From positions 47,466,287 to 47,530,286 of the forward strand of contig CM068586.1 in NCBI GenBank assembly GCA_035048485.1: a DNA stretch of 64,000 nt. The letters are read 5' to 3'. The DNA comes from Pteria penguin (Eukaryota; Mollusca; Bivalvia; Pterioida; Pteriidae). Shown in pieces: positions 43,438 through 53,500 of the stretch. A model generated the notes under the pieces. The model was given only the letters and a program-made list of their open reading frames with translations, did no database searches and had not been told where the DNA came from. The position numbers and the translations under genes were made by a program. Within the stretch, counting starts at the first letter, position 1, and the number at the start of each line of letters is the position of its first letter.

Positions 43438-44383
43438 AAACCCGTTTTTCTTTAATAAAAACCCTGAAACCCTACAAACCCTATCAAATGGGGTATCAGT
43501 GGAAAGGTGTTGACCTCACCTTTAATGGGATACCACTTGTAGAATTCTATCTTTCGATCCCACAGAGTTATAACCCTTTTTTATTTGTAAACAAAGGAGA
43601 TTTTCCCCGTTGAAACACGTTTCTCTTTAATAAAGACCCTGAATCCCTACAAACCCTATCAAATGGGGTATCAGTGGAAAGGTGTTGACCTCACCTTTAA
43701 TGGGATACCACTTGTAGAATTCTATCTTTCGATCCCACAGAGTTATAACCCTTTTTTATTTGTAAACAAAGGAGATTTTCCCCGTTGAAACCTGTTTCTC
43801 TTTAATAAAGACCCTGAAACCCTACAAACCCTATCAAATAGGGTATCAGTGGAAAGATGTTCACCTCACCTTTAATGGTATACCACTTGCAGAATTCTAT
43901 CTCTAGATCCCACAGAGTTATAACCCTTTTTTATTTGTAAACAAAGGATATTTTCCCCTTGAAACCTGTTTCTCTTTAATAAAGACCCTGAAACCCTACA
44001 AACCCTATCAAATGGGGTATCAGTGGAAGGGTCTTGACCTCACCTTTAATGGTGTACCACTTGTAGAATTCTATCTGTCGATCCCACAGAGGTATAACCC
44101 TTTTTTAATTGTAAACAAAGGAGATTTTCCCCTTGAAACCCGCTTTTCTTTAATAAAGACCCTCAAACCCAACAAACCCTATCAAATGGGATATCAGTGG
44201 AAAGGTCTTGACCTAACTTTTAATGGGATACAACTTGTAAAATTCTAGCTTTCGATCCCACAGAGTTATAATACCTTTTTAATTGTAACCAAAGGAGATT
44301 TTTCCCGTTGAAACCTGTTTCTCTTTAATAAAGACCCTGAAACCCTACAAACCCTATCAATAGGGGTATCAGTGGAAAGGTCT

Positions 44384-44385
44384 TG
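44384..44385. other. Orientation switch of the array (inversion junction) with 2-bp overlap
   Basis: The forward monomer matches consensus up to ...agtggaaaggtcttg, ending at 44,385. From 44,384 on, the sequence is the reverse strand of the monomer, tgtgggatct and onward. The two bases tg (44,384 to 44,385) belong to both sides, so the junction is abrupt with a 2-bp overlap and no filler. It joins the dyad region of a forward monomer to the ctctgtggg region of a reversed one. Nothing unique lies between the arms. The flanks are not mirror images: the forward side is HOR block D and the reversed side is homogeneous block E. A simple fold-back read artefact would give mirrored flanks, so it is less likely, but an assembly misjoin cannot be excluded. 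Confidence 0.9.
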
Positions 44386-44387
44386 TG

Positions 44388-44456
44388 GGATCTAGAGATA
44401 GAATTCTGCAAGTGGTATACCATTAAAGGTGAGGTCAACACCTTTCCACTGATACC
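44388..44456 (-). repeat. First reversed monomer, carrying block D signature variants
   Basis: Unlike every other monomer of the reversed arm, this one reads tctagagatagaattctgca followed by agtggtataccattaaagg. On the opposite strand these are the ggtataccacttgcagaatt and tatctctagatccc changes of the HOR monomer at ~30,780, ~34,270, ~37,760, ~40,550 and ~43,867. The neighbouring ggtgttgacctc matches the copies at 30.8, 34.3 and 37.8 kb, but not those at 40.5 kb (gtgttcacctc) and 43.9 kb (gatgttcacctc). The reversed arm therefore starts with a monomer of block D descent and passes at once into block E consensus. Confidence 0.85.
44425..44445. repeat. Intramonomer inverted repeat (dyad), present in each monomer
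   Basis: Example copy: AAAGGTG at 44,425 to 44,431, spacer AGGTCAA, CACCTTT at 44,439 to 44,445, a perfect 7-bp stem with a 7-base loop. It recurs in practically every block E monomer. In the many forward-arm monomers that read ggtcttgacctcacc, one stem position is mismatched, so the perfect dyad is a feature of the subfamily that was amplified. It may be a hairpin or a protein-binding dyad; no function is shown. Confidence 0.7.
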
Positions 44457-44464
44457 CCATTTGA

Positions 44465-44517
44465 TAGGGTTTGTAGGGTTTCAGGGTCTTTATTAAAGAA
44501 AAACGGGTTTCAAGGGG
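44465..44517 (+). repeat. Telomere-like G-rich sub-motif (example copy; once per monomer)
   Basis: In the reversed arm each monomer carries five G tracts on the plus strand, here at 44,467 to 44,469, 44,476 to 44,478, 44,484 to 44,486, 44,505 to 44,507 and 44,514 to 44,517, with loops of 6, 5, 18 and 6 bases. The first part reads TAGGGTT-TG-TAGGGTT-TC-AGGG, that is a TAGGGTT core repeated at 9- and 8-base steps, like degenerate TTTAGGG telomere repeats. In the forward arm the motif lies on the minus strand (accctgaaaccctacaaacc). Derivation from telomere DNA and quadruplex formation are both inference. Confidence 0.55.
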
Positions 44518-45449
44518 AAAATCTCCTTTGTTTACAAATAAAAAAGGGTTATAACTCTGTGGGATCGAAAGATAGAATTCTACAAGTGGTATCCCATTAA
44601 AGGTGAGGTCAACACCTTTCCACTGATACCCCATTTGATAGGGTTTGTAGGGTTTCAGGGTCTTTATTAAAGAAAAACGGGTTTCAAGGGGAAAATCTCC
44701 TTTGTTTACAAATAAAAAAGGGTTATAACTCTGTGGGATCGAAAGATAGAATTCTACAAGTGGTATCCCATTAAAGGTGAGGTCAACACCTTTCCACTGA
44801 TACCCCATTTGATAGGGTTTGTAGGGTTTCAGGGTCTTTATTAAAGAAAAACGGGTTTCAAGGGGAAAATCTCCTTTGTTTACAAATAAAAAAGGGTTAT
44901 AACTCTGTGGGATCGAAAGATAGAATTCTACAAGTGGTATCCCATTAAAGGTGAGGTCAACACCTTTCCACTGATACCCCATTTGATAGGGTTTGTAGGG
45001 TTTCAGGGTCTTTATTAAAGAAAAACGGGTTTCAAGGGGAAAATCTCCTTTGTTTACAAATAAAAAAGGGTTATAACTCTGTGGGATCGAAAGATAGAAT
45101 TCTACAAGTGGTATCCCATTAAAGGTGAGGTCAACACCTTTCCACTGATACCCCATTTGATAGGGTTTGTAGGGTTTCAGGGTCTTTATTAAAGAAAAAC
45201 GGGTTTCAAGGGGAAAATCTCCTTTGTTTACAAATAAAAAAGGGTTATAACTCTGTGGGATCGAAAGATAGAATTCTACAAGTGGTATCCCATTAAAGGT
45301 GAGGTCAACACCTTTCCACTGATACCCCATTTGATAGGGTTTGTAGGGTTTCAGGGTCTTTATTAAAGAAAAACGGGTTTCAAGGGGAAAATCTCCTTTG
45401 TTTACAAATAAAAAAGGGTTATAACTCTGTGGGATCGAAAGATAGAATT

Positions 45450-48400
45450 CTACAAGTGGTATCCATTAAAGGTGAGGTCAACACCTTTCCACTGATACCC
45501 CATTTGATAGGGTTTGTAGGGTTTCAGGGTCTTTATTAAAGAAAAACGGGTTTCAAGGGGAAAATCTCCTTTGTTTACAAATAAAAAAGGGTTATAACTC
45601 TGTGGGATCGAAAGATAGAATTCTACAAGTGGTATCCCATTAAAGGTGAGGTCAACACCTTTCCACTGATACCCCATTTGATAGGGTTTGTAGGGTTTCA
45701 GGGTCTTTATTAAAGAAAAACGGGTTTCAAGGGGAAAATCTCCTTTGTTTACAAATAAAAAAGGGTTATAACTCTGTGGGATCGAAAGATAGAATTCTAC
45801 AAGTGGTATCCCATTAAAGGTGAGGTCAACACCTTTCCACTGATACCCCATTTGATAGGGTTTGTAGGGTTTCAGGGTCTTTATTAAAGAAAAACGGGTT
45901 TCAAGGGGAAAATCTCCTTTGTTTACAAATAAAAAAGGGTTATAACTCTGTGGGATCGAAAGATAGAATTCTACAAGTGGTATCCCATTAAAGGTGAGGT
46001 CAACACCTTTCCACTGATACCCCATTTGATAGGGTTTGTAGGGTTTCAGGGTCTTTATTAAAGAAAAACGGGTTTCAAGGGGAAAATCTCCTTTGTTTAC
46101 AAATAAAAAAGGGTTATAACTCTGTGGGATCGAAAGATAGAATTCTACAAGTGGTATCCCATTAAAGGTGAGGTCAACACCTTTCCACTGATACCCCATT
46201 TGATAGGGTTTGTAGGGTTTCAGGGTCTTTATTAAAGAAAAACGGGTTTCAAGGGGAAAATCTCCTTTGTTTACAAATAAAAAAGGGTTATAACTCTGTG
46301 GGATCGAAAGATAGAATTCTACAAGTGGTATCCCATTAAAGGTGAGGTCAACACCTTTCCACTGATACCCCATTTGATAGGGTTTGTAATGTTTCAGGGT
46401 CTTTATTAAAGAAAAACGGGTTTCAAGGGGAAAATCTCCTTTGTTTACAAATAAAAAAGGGTTATAACTCTGTGGGATCGAAAGATAGAATTCTACAAGT
46501 GGTATCCCATTAAAGGTGAGGTCAACACCTTTCCACTGATACCCCATTTGATAGGGTTTGTAGGGTTTCAGGGTCTTTATTAAAGAAAAACGGGTTTCAA
46601 GGGGAAAATCTCCTTTGTTTACAAATAAAAAAGGGTTATAACTCTGTGGGATCGAAAGATAGAATTCTACAAGTGGTATCCCATTAAAGGTGAGGTCAAC
46701 ACCTTTCCACTGATACCCCATTTGATAGGGTTTGTAGGGTTTCAGGGTCTTTATTAAAGAAAAACGGGTTTCAAGGGGAAAATCTCCTTTGTTTACAAAT
46801 AAAAAAGGGTTATAACTCTGTGGGATCGAAAGATAGAATTCTACAAGTGGTATCCCATTAAAGGTGAGGTCAACACCTTTCCACTGATACCCCATTTGAT
46901 AGGGTTTGTAGGGTTTCAGGGTCTTTATTAAAGAAAAACGGGTTTCAAGGGGAAAATCTCCTTTGTTTACAAATAAAAAAGGGTTATAACTCTGTGGGAT
47001 CGAAAGATAGAATTCTACAAGTGGTATCCCATTAAAGGTGAGGTCAACACCTTTCCACTGATACCCCATTTGATAGGGTTTGTAGGGTTTCAGGGTCTTT
47101 ATTAAAGAAAAACGGGTTTCAAGGGGAAAATCTCCTTTGTTTACAAATAAAAAAGGGTTATAACTCTGTGGGATCGAAAGATAGAATTCTACAAGTGGTA
47201 TCCCATTAAAGGTGAGGTCAACACCTTTCCACTGATACCCCATTTGATAGGGTTTGTAGGGTTTCAGGGTCTTTATTAAAGAAAAACGGGTTTCAAGGGG
47301 AAAATCTCCTTTGTTTACAAATAAAAAAGGGTTATAACTCTGTGGGATCGAAAGATAGAATTCTACAAGTGGTATCCCATTAAAGGTGAGGTCAACACCT
47401 TTCCACTGATACCCCATTTGATAGGGTTTGTAGGGTTTCAGGGTCTTTATTAAAGAAAAACGGGTTTCAAGGGGAAAATCTCCTTTGTTTACAAATAAAA
47501 AAGGGTTATAACTCTGTGGGATCGAAAGATAGAATTCTACAAGTGGTATCCCATTAAAGGTGAGGTCAACACCTTTCCACTGATACCCCATTTGATAGGG
47601 TTTGTAGGGTTTCAGGGTCTTTATTAAAGAAAAACGGGTTTCAAGGGGAAAATCTCCTTTGTTTACAAATAAAAAAGGGTTATAACTCTGTGGGATCGAA
47701 AGATAGAATTCTACAAGTGGTATCCCATTAAAGGTGAGGTCAACACCTTTCCACTGATACCCCATTTGATAGGGTTTGTAGGGTTTCAGGGTCTTTATTA
47801 AAGAAAAACGGGTTTCAAGGGGAAAATCTCCTTTGTTTACAAATAAAAAAGGGTTATAACTCTGTGGGATCGAAAGATAGAATTCTACAAGTGGTATCCC
47901 ATTAAAGGTGAGGTCAACACCTTTCCACTGATACCCCATTTGATAGGGTTTGTAGGGTTTCAGGGTCTTTATTAAAGAAAAACGGGTTTCAAGGGGAAAA
48001 TCTCCTTTGTTTACAAATAAAAAAGGGTTATAACTCTGTGGGATCGAAAGATAGAATTCTACAAGTGGTATCCCATTAAAGGTGAGGTCAACACCTTTCC
48101 ACTGATACCCCATTTGATAGGGTTTGTAGGGTTTCAGGGTCTTTATTAAAGAAAAACGGGTTTCAAGGGGAAAATCTCCTTTGTTTACAAATAAAAAAGG
48201 GTTATAACTCTGTGGGATCGAAAGATAGAATTCTACAAGTGGTATCCCATTAAAGGTGAGGTCAACACCTTTCCACTGATACCCCATTTGATAGGGTTTG
48301 TAGGGTTTCAGGGTCTTTATTAAAGAAAAACGGGTTTCAAGGGGAAAATCTCCTTTGTTTACAAATAAAAAAGGGTTATAACTCTGTGGGATCGAAAGAT

Positions 48401-50549
48401 AGAATTCTACAAGTGGTATCCCATTAAAGGTGAGGTCAACACCTTTCCACTGATACCCCATTTGATAGGGTTTGTAGGGTTTCAGGGTCTTTATTAAAGA
48501 AAAACGGTTTTCAAGGGGAAAATCTCCTTTGTTTACAAATAAAAAAGGGTTATAACTCTGTGGGATCGAAAGATAGAATTCTACAAGTGGTATCCCATTA
48601 AAGGTGAGGTCAACACCTTTCCACTGATACCCCATTTGATAGGGTTTGTAGGGTTTCAGGGTCTTTATTAAAGAAAAACGGGTTTCAAGGGGAAAATCTC
48701 CTTTGTTTACAAATAAAAAAGGGTTATAACTCTGTGGGATCGAAAGATAGAATTGTACAAATGGTACCACATGAAAGGTGAGGTCAACACCTTTCCACTG
48801 ATACCCCATTTGATAGGGTTTGTAGGGTTTCAGGGTCTTTATTAAAGAAAAACGGGTTTCAAGGGGAAAATCTCCTTTGTTTACAAATAAAAAAGGGTTA
48901 TAACTCTGTGGGATCGAAAGATAGAATTCTACAAGTGGTATCCCATTAAAGGTGAGGTCAACACCTTTCCACTGATACCCCATTTGATAGGGTTTGTAGG
49001 GTTTCAGGGTCTTTATTAAAGAAAAACGGGTTTCAAGGGGAAAATCTCCTTTGTTTACAAATAAAAAAGGGTTATAACTCTGTGGGATCGAAAGATAGAA
49101 TTCTACAAGTGGTATCCCATTAAAGGTGAGGTCAACACCTTTCCACTGATACCCCATTTGATAGGGTTTGTAATGTTTCAGGGTCTTTATTAAAGAAAAA
49201 CGGGTTTCAAGGGGAAAATCTCCTTTGTTTACAAATAAAAAAGGGTTATAACTCTGTGGGATCGAAAGATAGAATTCTACAAGTGGTATCCCATTAAAGG
49301 TGAGGTCAACACCTTTCCACTGATACCCCATTTGATAGGGTTTGTAGGGTTTCAGGGTCTTTATTAAAGAAAAACGGGTTTCAAGGGGAAAATCTCCTTT
49401 GTTTACAAATAAAAAAGGGTTATAACTCTGTGGGATCGAAAGATAGAATTCTACAAGTGGTATCCCATTAAAGGTGAGGTCAACACCTTTCCACTGATAC
49501 CCCATTTGATAGGGTTTGTAGGGTTTCAGGGTCTTTATTAAAGAAAAACGGGTTTCAAGGGGAAAATCTCCTTTGTTTACAAATAAAAAAGGGTTATAAC
49601 TCTGTGGGATCGAAAGATAGAATTCTACAAGTGGTATCCCATTAAAGGTGAGGTCAACACCTTTCCACTGATACCCCATTTGATAGGGTTTGTAGGGTTT
49701 CAGGGTCTTTATTAAAGAAAAACGGGTTTCAAGGGGAAAATCTCCTTTGTTTACAAATAAAAAAGGGTTATAACTCTGTGGGATCGAAAGATAGAATTCT
49801 ACAAGTGGTATCCCATTAAAGGTGAGGTCAACACCTTTCCACTGATACCCCATTTGATAGGGTTTGTAGGGTTTCAGGGTCTTTATTAAAGAAAAACGGG
49901 TTTCAAGGGGAAAATCTCCTTTGTTTACAAATAAAAAAGGGTTATAACTCTGTGGGATCGAAAGATAGAATTCTACAAGTGGTATCCCATTAAAGGTGAG
50001 GTCAACACCTTTCCACTGATACCCCATTTGATAGGGTTTGTAGGGTTTCAGGGTCTTTATTAAAGAAAAACGGGTTTCAAGGGGAAAATCTCCTTTGTTT
50101 ACAAATAAAAAAGGGTTATAACTCTGTGGGATCGAAAGATAGAATTCTACAAATGGTACCATATGAAAGGTGAGGTCAACACCTTTCCACTGATACCCCA
50201 TTTGATAGGGTTTGTAGGGTTTCAGGGTCTTTATTAAAGAAAAACGGGTTTCAAGGGGAAAATCTCCTTTGTTTACAAATAAAAAAGGGTTATAACTCTG
50301 TGGGATCGAAAGATAGAATTCTACAAGTGGTATCCCATTAAAGGTGAGGTCAACACCTTTCCACTGATACCCCATTTGATAGGGTTTGTAGGGTTTCAGG
50401 GTCTTTATTAAAGAAAAACGGGTTTCAAGGGGAAAATCTCCTTTGTTTACAAATAAAAAAGGGTTATAACTCTGTGGGATCGAAAGATAGAATTCTACAA
50501 GTGGTATCCCATTAAAGGTGAGGTCAACACCTTTCCACTGATACCCCAT
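45450..50549 (-). other. Repeat-derived open frame, 1,699 codons (probably not a gene)
   Basis: About 29 consecutive 58-residue units with almost no variation. The 3' end is the frameshift at ~45,463, after which the frame reads NGYHL and stops. Upstream, the frame is closed by ttgtataattc near 50,664 (a stop in the valine-stop context), and the ATG offered is simply the one present in every monomer (caaATGggg). Variants inside (LVEFYL to FVQFYL, PYKPY to HYKPY) change amino acids, which does not suggest purifying selection. Confidence 0.75.
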
Positions 50550-53500
50550 TTGATAGGGTTTGTAGGGTTTCAGGGTCTTTATTAAAGAAAAACGGGTTTC
50601 AAGGGGAAAATCTCCTTTGTTTACAAATAAAAAAGGGTTATAACTCTGTGGGATCGAAAGATAGAATTATACAAATGGTACCATATGAAAGGTGAGGTCA
50701 ACACCTTTCCACTGATACCCCATTTGATAGGGTTTGTAGGGTTTCAGGGTCTTTATTAAAGAAAAACGGGTTTCAAGGGGAAAATCTCCTTTGTTTACAA
50801 ATAAAAAAGGGTTATAACTCTGTGGGATCGAAAGATAGAATTCTACAAGTGGTATCCCATTAAAGGTGAGGTCAACACCTTTCCACTGATACCCCATTTG
50901 ATAGGGTTTGTAGGGTTTCAGGGTCTTTATTAAAGAAAAACGGGTTTCAAGGGGAAAATCTCCTTTGTTTACAAATAAAAAAGGGTTATAACTCTGTGGG
51001 ATCGAAAGATAGAATTCTACAAGTGGTATCCCATTAAAGGTGAGGTCAACACCTTTCCACTGATACCCCATTTGATAGGGTTTGTAGGGTTTCAGGGTCT
51101 TTATTAAAGAAAAACGGGTTTCAAGGGGAAAATCTCCTTTGTTTACAAATAAAAAAGGGTTATAACTCTGTGGGATCGAAAGATAGAATTCTACAAGTGG
51201 TATCCCATTAAAGGTGAGGTCAACACCTTTCCACTGATACCCCATTTGATAGGGTTTGTAGGGTTTCAGGGTCTTTATTAAAGAAAAACGGGTTTCAAGG
51301 GGAAAATCTCCTTTGTTTACAAATAAAAAAGGGTTATAACTCTGTGGGATCGAAAGATAGAATTCTACAAGTGGTACCACATGAAAGGTGAGGTCAACAC
51401 CTTTCCACTGATACCCCATTTGATAGGGTTTGTAGGGTTTCAGGGTCTTTATTAAAGAAAAACGGGTTTCAAGGGGAAAATCTCCTTTGTTTACAAATAA
51501 AAAAGGGTTATAACTCTGTGGGATCGAAAGATAGAATTCTACAAGTGGTATCCCATTAAAGGTGAGGTCAACACCTTTCCACTGATACCCCATTTGATAG
51601 GGTTTGTAGGGTTTCAGGGTCTTTATTAAAGAAAAACGGGTTTCAAGGGGAAAATCTCCTTTGTTTACAAATAAAAAAGGGTTATAACTCTGTGGGATCG
51701 AAAGATAGAATTCTACAAGTGGTATCCCATTAAAGGTGAGGTCAACACCTTTCCACTGATACCCCATTTGATAGGGTTTGTAGGGTTTCAGGGTCTTTAT
51801 TAAAGAAAAACGGGTTTCAAGGGGAAAATCTCCTTTGTTTACAAATAAAAAAGGGTTATAACTCTGTGGGATCGAAAGATAGAATTCTACAAGTGGTATC
51901 CCATTAAAGGTGAGGTCAACACCTTTCCACTGATACCCCATTTGATAGGGTTTGTAGGGTTTCAGGGTCTTTATTAAAGAAAAACGGGTTTCAAGGGGAA
52001 AATCTCCTTTGTTTACAAATAAAAAAGGGTTATAACTCTGTGGGATCGAAAGATAGAATTCTACAAGTGGTATCCCATTAAAGGTGAGGTCAACACCTTT
52101 CCACTGATACCCCATTTGATAGGGTTTGTAGGGTTTCAGGGTCTTTATTAAAGAAAAACGGGTTTCAAGGGGAAAATCTCCTTTGTTTACAAATAAAAAA
52201 GGGTTATAACTCTGTGGGATCGAAAGATAGAATTCTACAAGTGGTATCCCATTAAAGGTGAGGTCAACACCTTTCCACTGATACCCCATTTGATAGGGTT
52301 TGTAGGGTTTCAGGGTCTTTATTAAAGAAAAACGGGTTTCAAGGGGAAAATCTCCTTTGTTTACAAATAAAAAAGGGTTATAACTCTGTGGGATCGAAAG
52401 ATAGAATTCTACAAGTGGTATCCCATTAAAGGTGAGGTCAACACCTTTCCACTGATACCCCATTTGATAGGGTTTGTAGGGTTTCAGGGTCTTTATTAAA
52501 GAAAAACGGGTTTCAAGGGGAAAATCTCCTTTGTTTACAAATAAAAAAGGGTTATAACTCTGTGGGATCGAAAGATAGAATTCTACAAGTGGTATCCCAT
52601 TAAAGGTGAGGTCAACACCTTTCCACTGATACCCCATTTGATAGGGTTTGTAGGGTTTCAGGGTCTTTATTAAAGAAAAACGGGTTTCAAGGGGAAAATC
52701 TCCTTTGTTTACAAATAAAAAAGGGTTATAACTCTGTGGGATCGAAAGATAGAATTCTACAAGTGGTATCCCATTAAAGGTGAGGTCAACACCTTTCCAC
52801 TGATACCCCATTTGATAGGGTTTGTAGGGTTTCAGGGTCTTTATTAAAGAAAAACGGGTTTCAAGGGGAAAATCTCCTTTGTTTACAAATAAAAAAGGGT
52901 TATAACTCTGTGGGATCGAAAGATAGAATTCTACAAGTGGTATCCCATTAAAGGTGAGGTCAACACCTTTCCACTGATACCCCATTTGATAGGGTTTGTA
53001 GGGTTTCAGGGTCTTTATTAAAGAAAAACGGGTTTCAAGGGGAAAATCTCCTTTGTTTACAAATAAAAAAGGGTTATAACTCTGTGGGATCGAAAGATAG
53101 AATTCTACAAGTGGTATCCCATTAAAGGTGAGGTCAACACCTTTCCACTGATACCCCATTTGATAGGGTTTGTAGGGTTTCAGGGTCTTTATTAAAGAAA
53201 AACGGGTTTCAAGGGGAAAATCTCCTTTGTTTACAAATAAAAAAGGGTTATAACTCTGTGGGATCGAAAGATAGAATTCTACAAGTGGTATCCCATTAAA
53301 GGTGAGGTCAACACCTTTCCACTGATACCCCATTTGATAGGGTTTGTAGGGTTTCAGGGTCTTTATTAAAGAAAAACGGGTTTCAAGGGGAAAATCTCCT
53401 TTGTTTACAAATAAAAAAGGGTTATAACTCTGTGGGATCGAAAGATAGAATTCTACAAGTGGTATCCCATTAAAGGTGAGGTCAACACCTTTCCACTGAT

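Larger units (their letters stand above)
24931..44385 (+). repeat. Block D: forward array organised as a ~3,490-bp higher-order repeat
   Basis: Class-specific monomers recur at a long fixed period. The gcaacttgtatcttgaaacc monomer recurs at 28,772, 31,912, 35,402, 38,892 and 41,508; atggacaaattctatcttg at 32,603, 36,093 and 42,199; atggacaaaatctatcttg at 33,473, 36,963 and 39,927; tatctctagatccc at 30,811, 34,302, 37,791, 40,581 and 43,898. The commonest step is 3,489 to 3,491 bp (20 monomers, a few carrying one extra base, as in ccccgttg). Other steps (3,140, 2,964, 2,790, 2,616 bp) are whole-monomer losses. The proximal part (24.9 to 28.8 kb) carries a related unit: atggagaaattgtatcttg at 25,629 and 29,632, 4,003 bp apart. 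No gene is visible. Confidence 0.9.
41508..44385 (+). repeat. HOR copy 4, partly replaced and cut by the inversion junction
   Basis: The copy begins normally: 41,508 to 42,199 is 691 bp, the same as in copies 1 and 2, and 42,199 to the tatctctagatccc marker at 43,898 is 1,699 bp, the same as 32,603 to 34,302. The monomers between ~42,400 and 43,780 are nonetheless of a near-consensus, block C-like type and include a trimer present twice (offset 523 bp). The phase is kept while the content differs, which suggests replacement by conversion or a balanced exchange. The copy ends at the orientation switch, about 600 bp short of full length. Confidence 0.7.
44392..45330 (-). other. Repeat-derived open frame, 312 codons (probably not a gene)
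   Basis: Minus-strand frame of the 58-residue repeat unit, which begins with MGYQWKGVDLTFNG, continues IPLVEFYLSIPQSYNPF and ends near KPYKPYQ. It ends in the first reversed monomer at the orientation switch, where the tatctctag variant supplies a stop. Its beginning is separated from the next frame by a one-base loss (ggtatccatt) at ~45,463. There is no non-repeat N- or C-terminus, signal peptide or known domain. Confidence 0.75.

Noticed and set aside
154..44248. Dozens of short forward open frames of 60 to 320 codons as separate genes
   Set aside because: All are pieces of the same 58-residue unit, begin at the ATG present in each monomer, and end at indels or point stops of the satellite.
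44425..44445. Nuclear-receptor half-sites (AGGTCA) in each monomer
   Set aside because: A 6-bp match fixed in a repeat consensus carries little weight, and there is no standard paired spacing within a unit.
44300..44480. Long hairpin or terminal inverted repeat of a mobile element at the orientation switch
   Set aside because: Inverted similarity extends over the entire arms because both are the same satellite. No element ends, target duplication or coding sequence lie at the junction.
44493..44507. A CENP-B-box-like sequence (ttaaagaaaaacggg) once per monomer
   Set aside because: Seven of the nine fixed positions of TTCGNNNNANNCGGG agree, but the central CG of TTCG is replaced by AA in the consensus and I noticed no monomer with the full motif. 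In an A-rich stretch this is likely chance.
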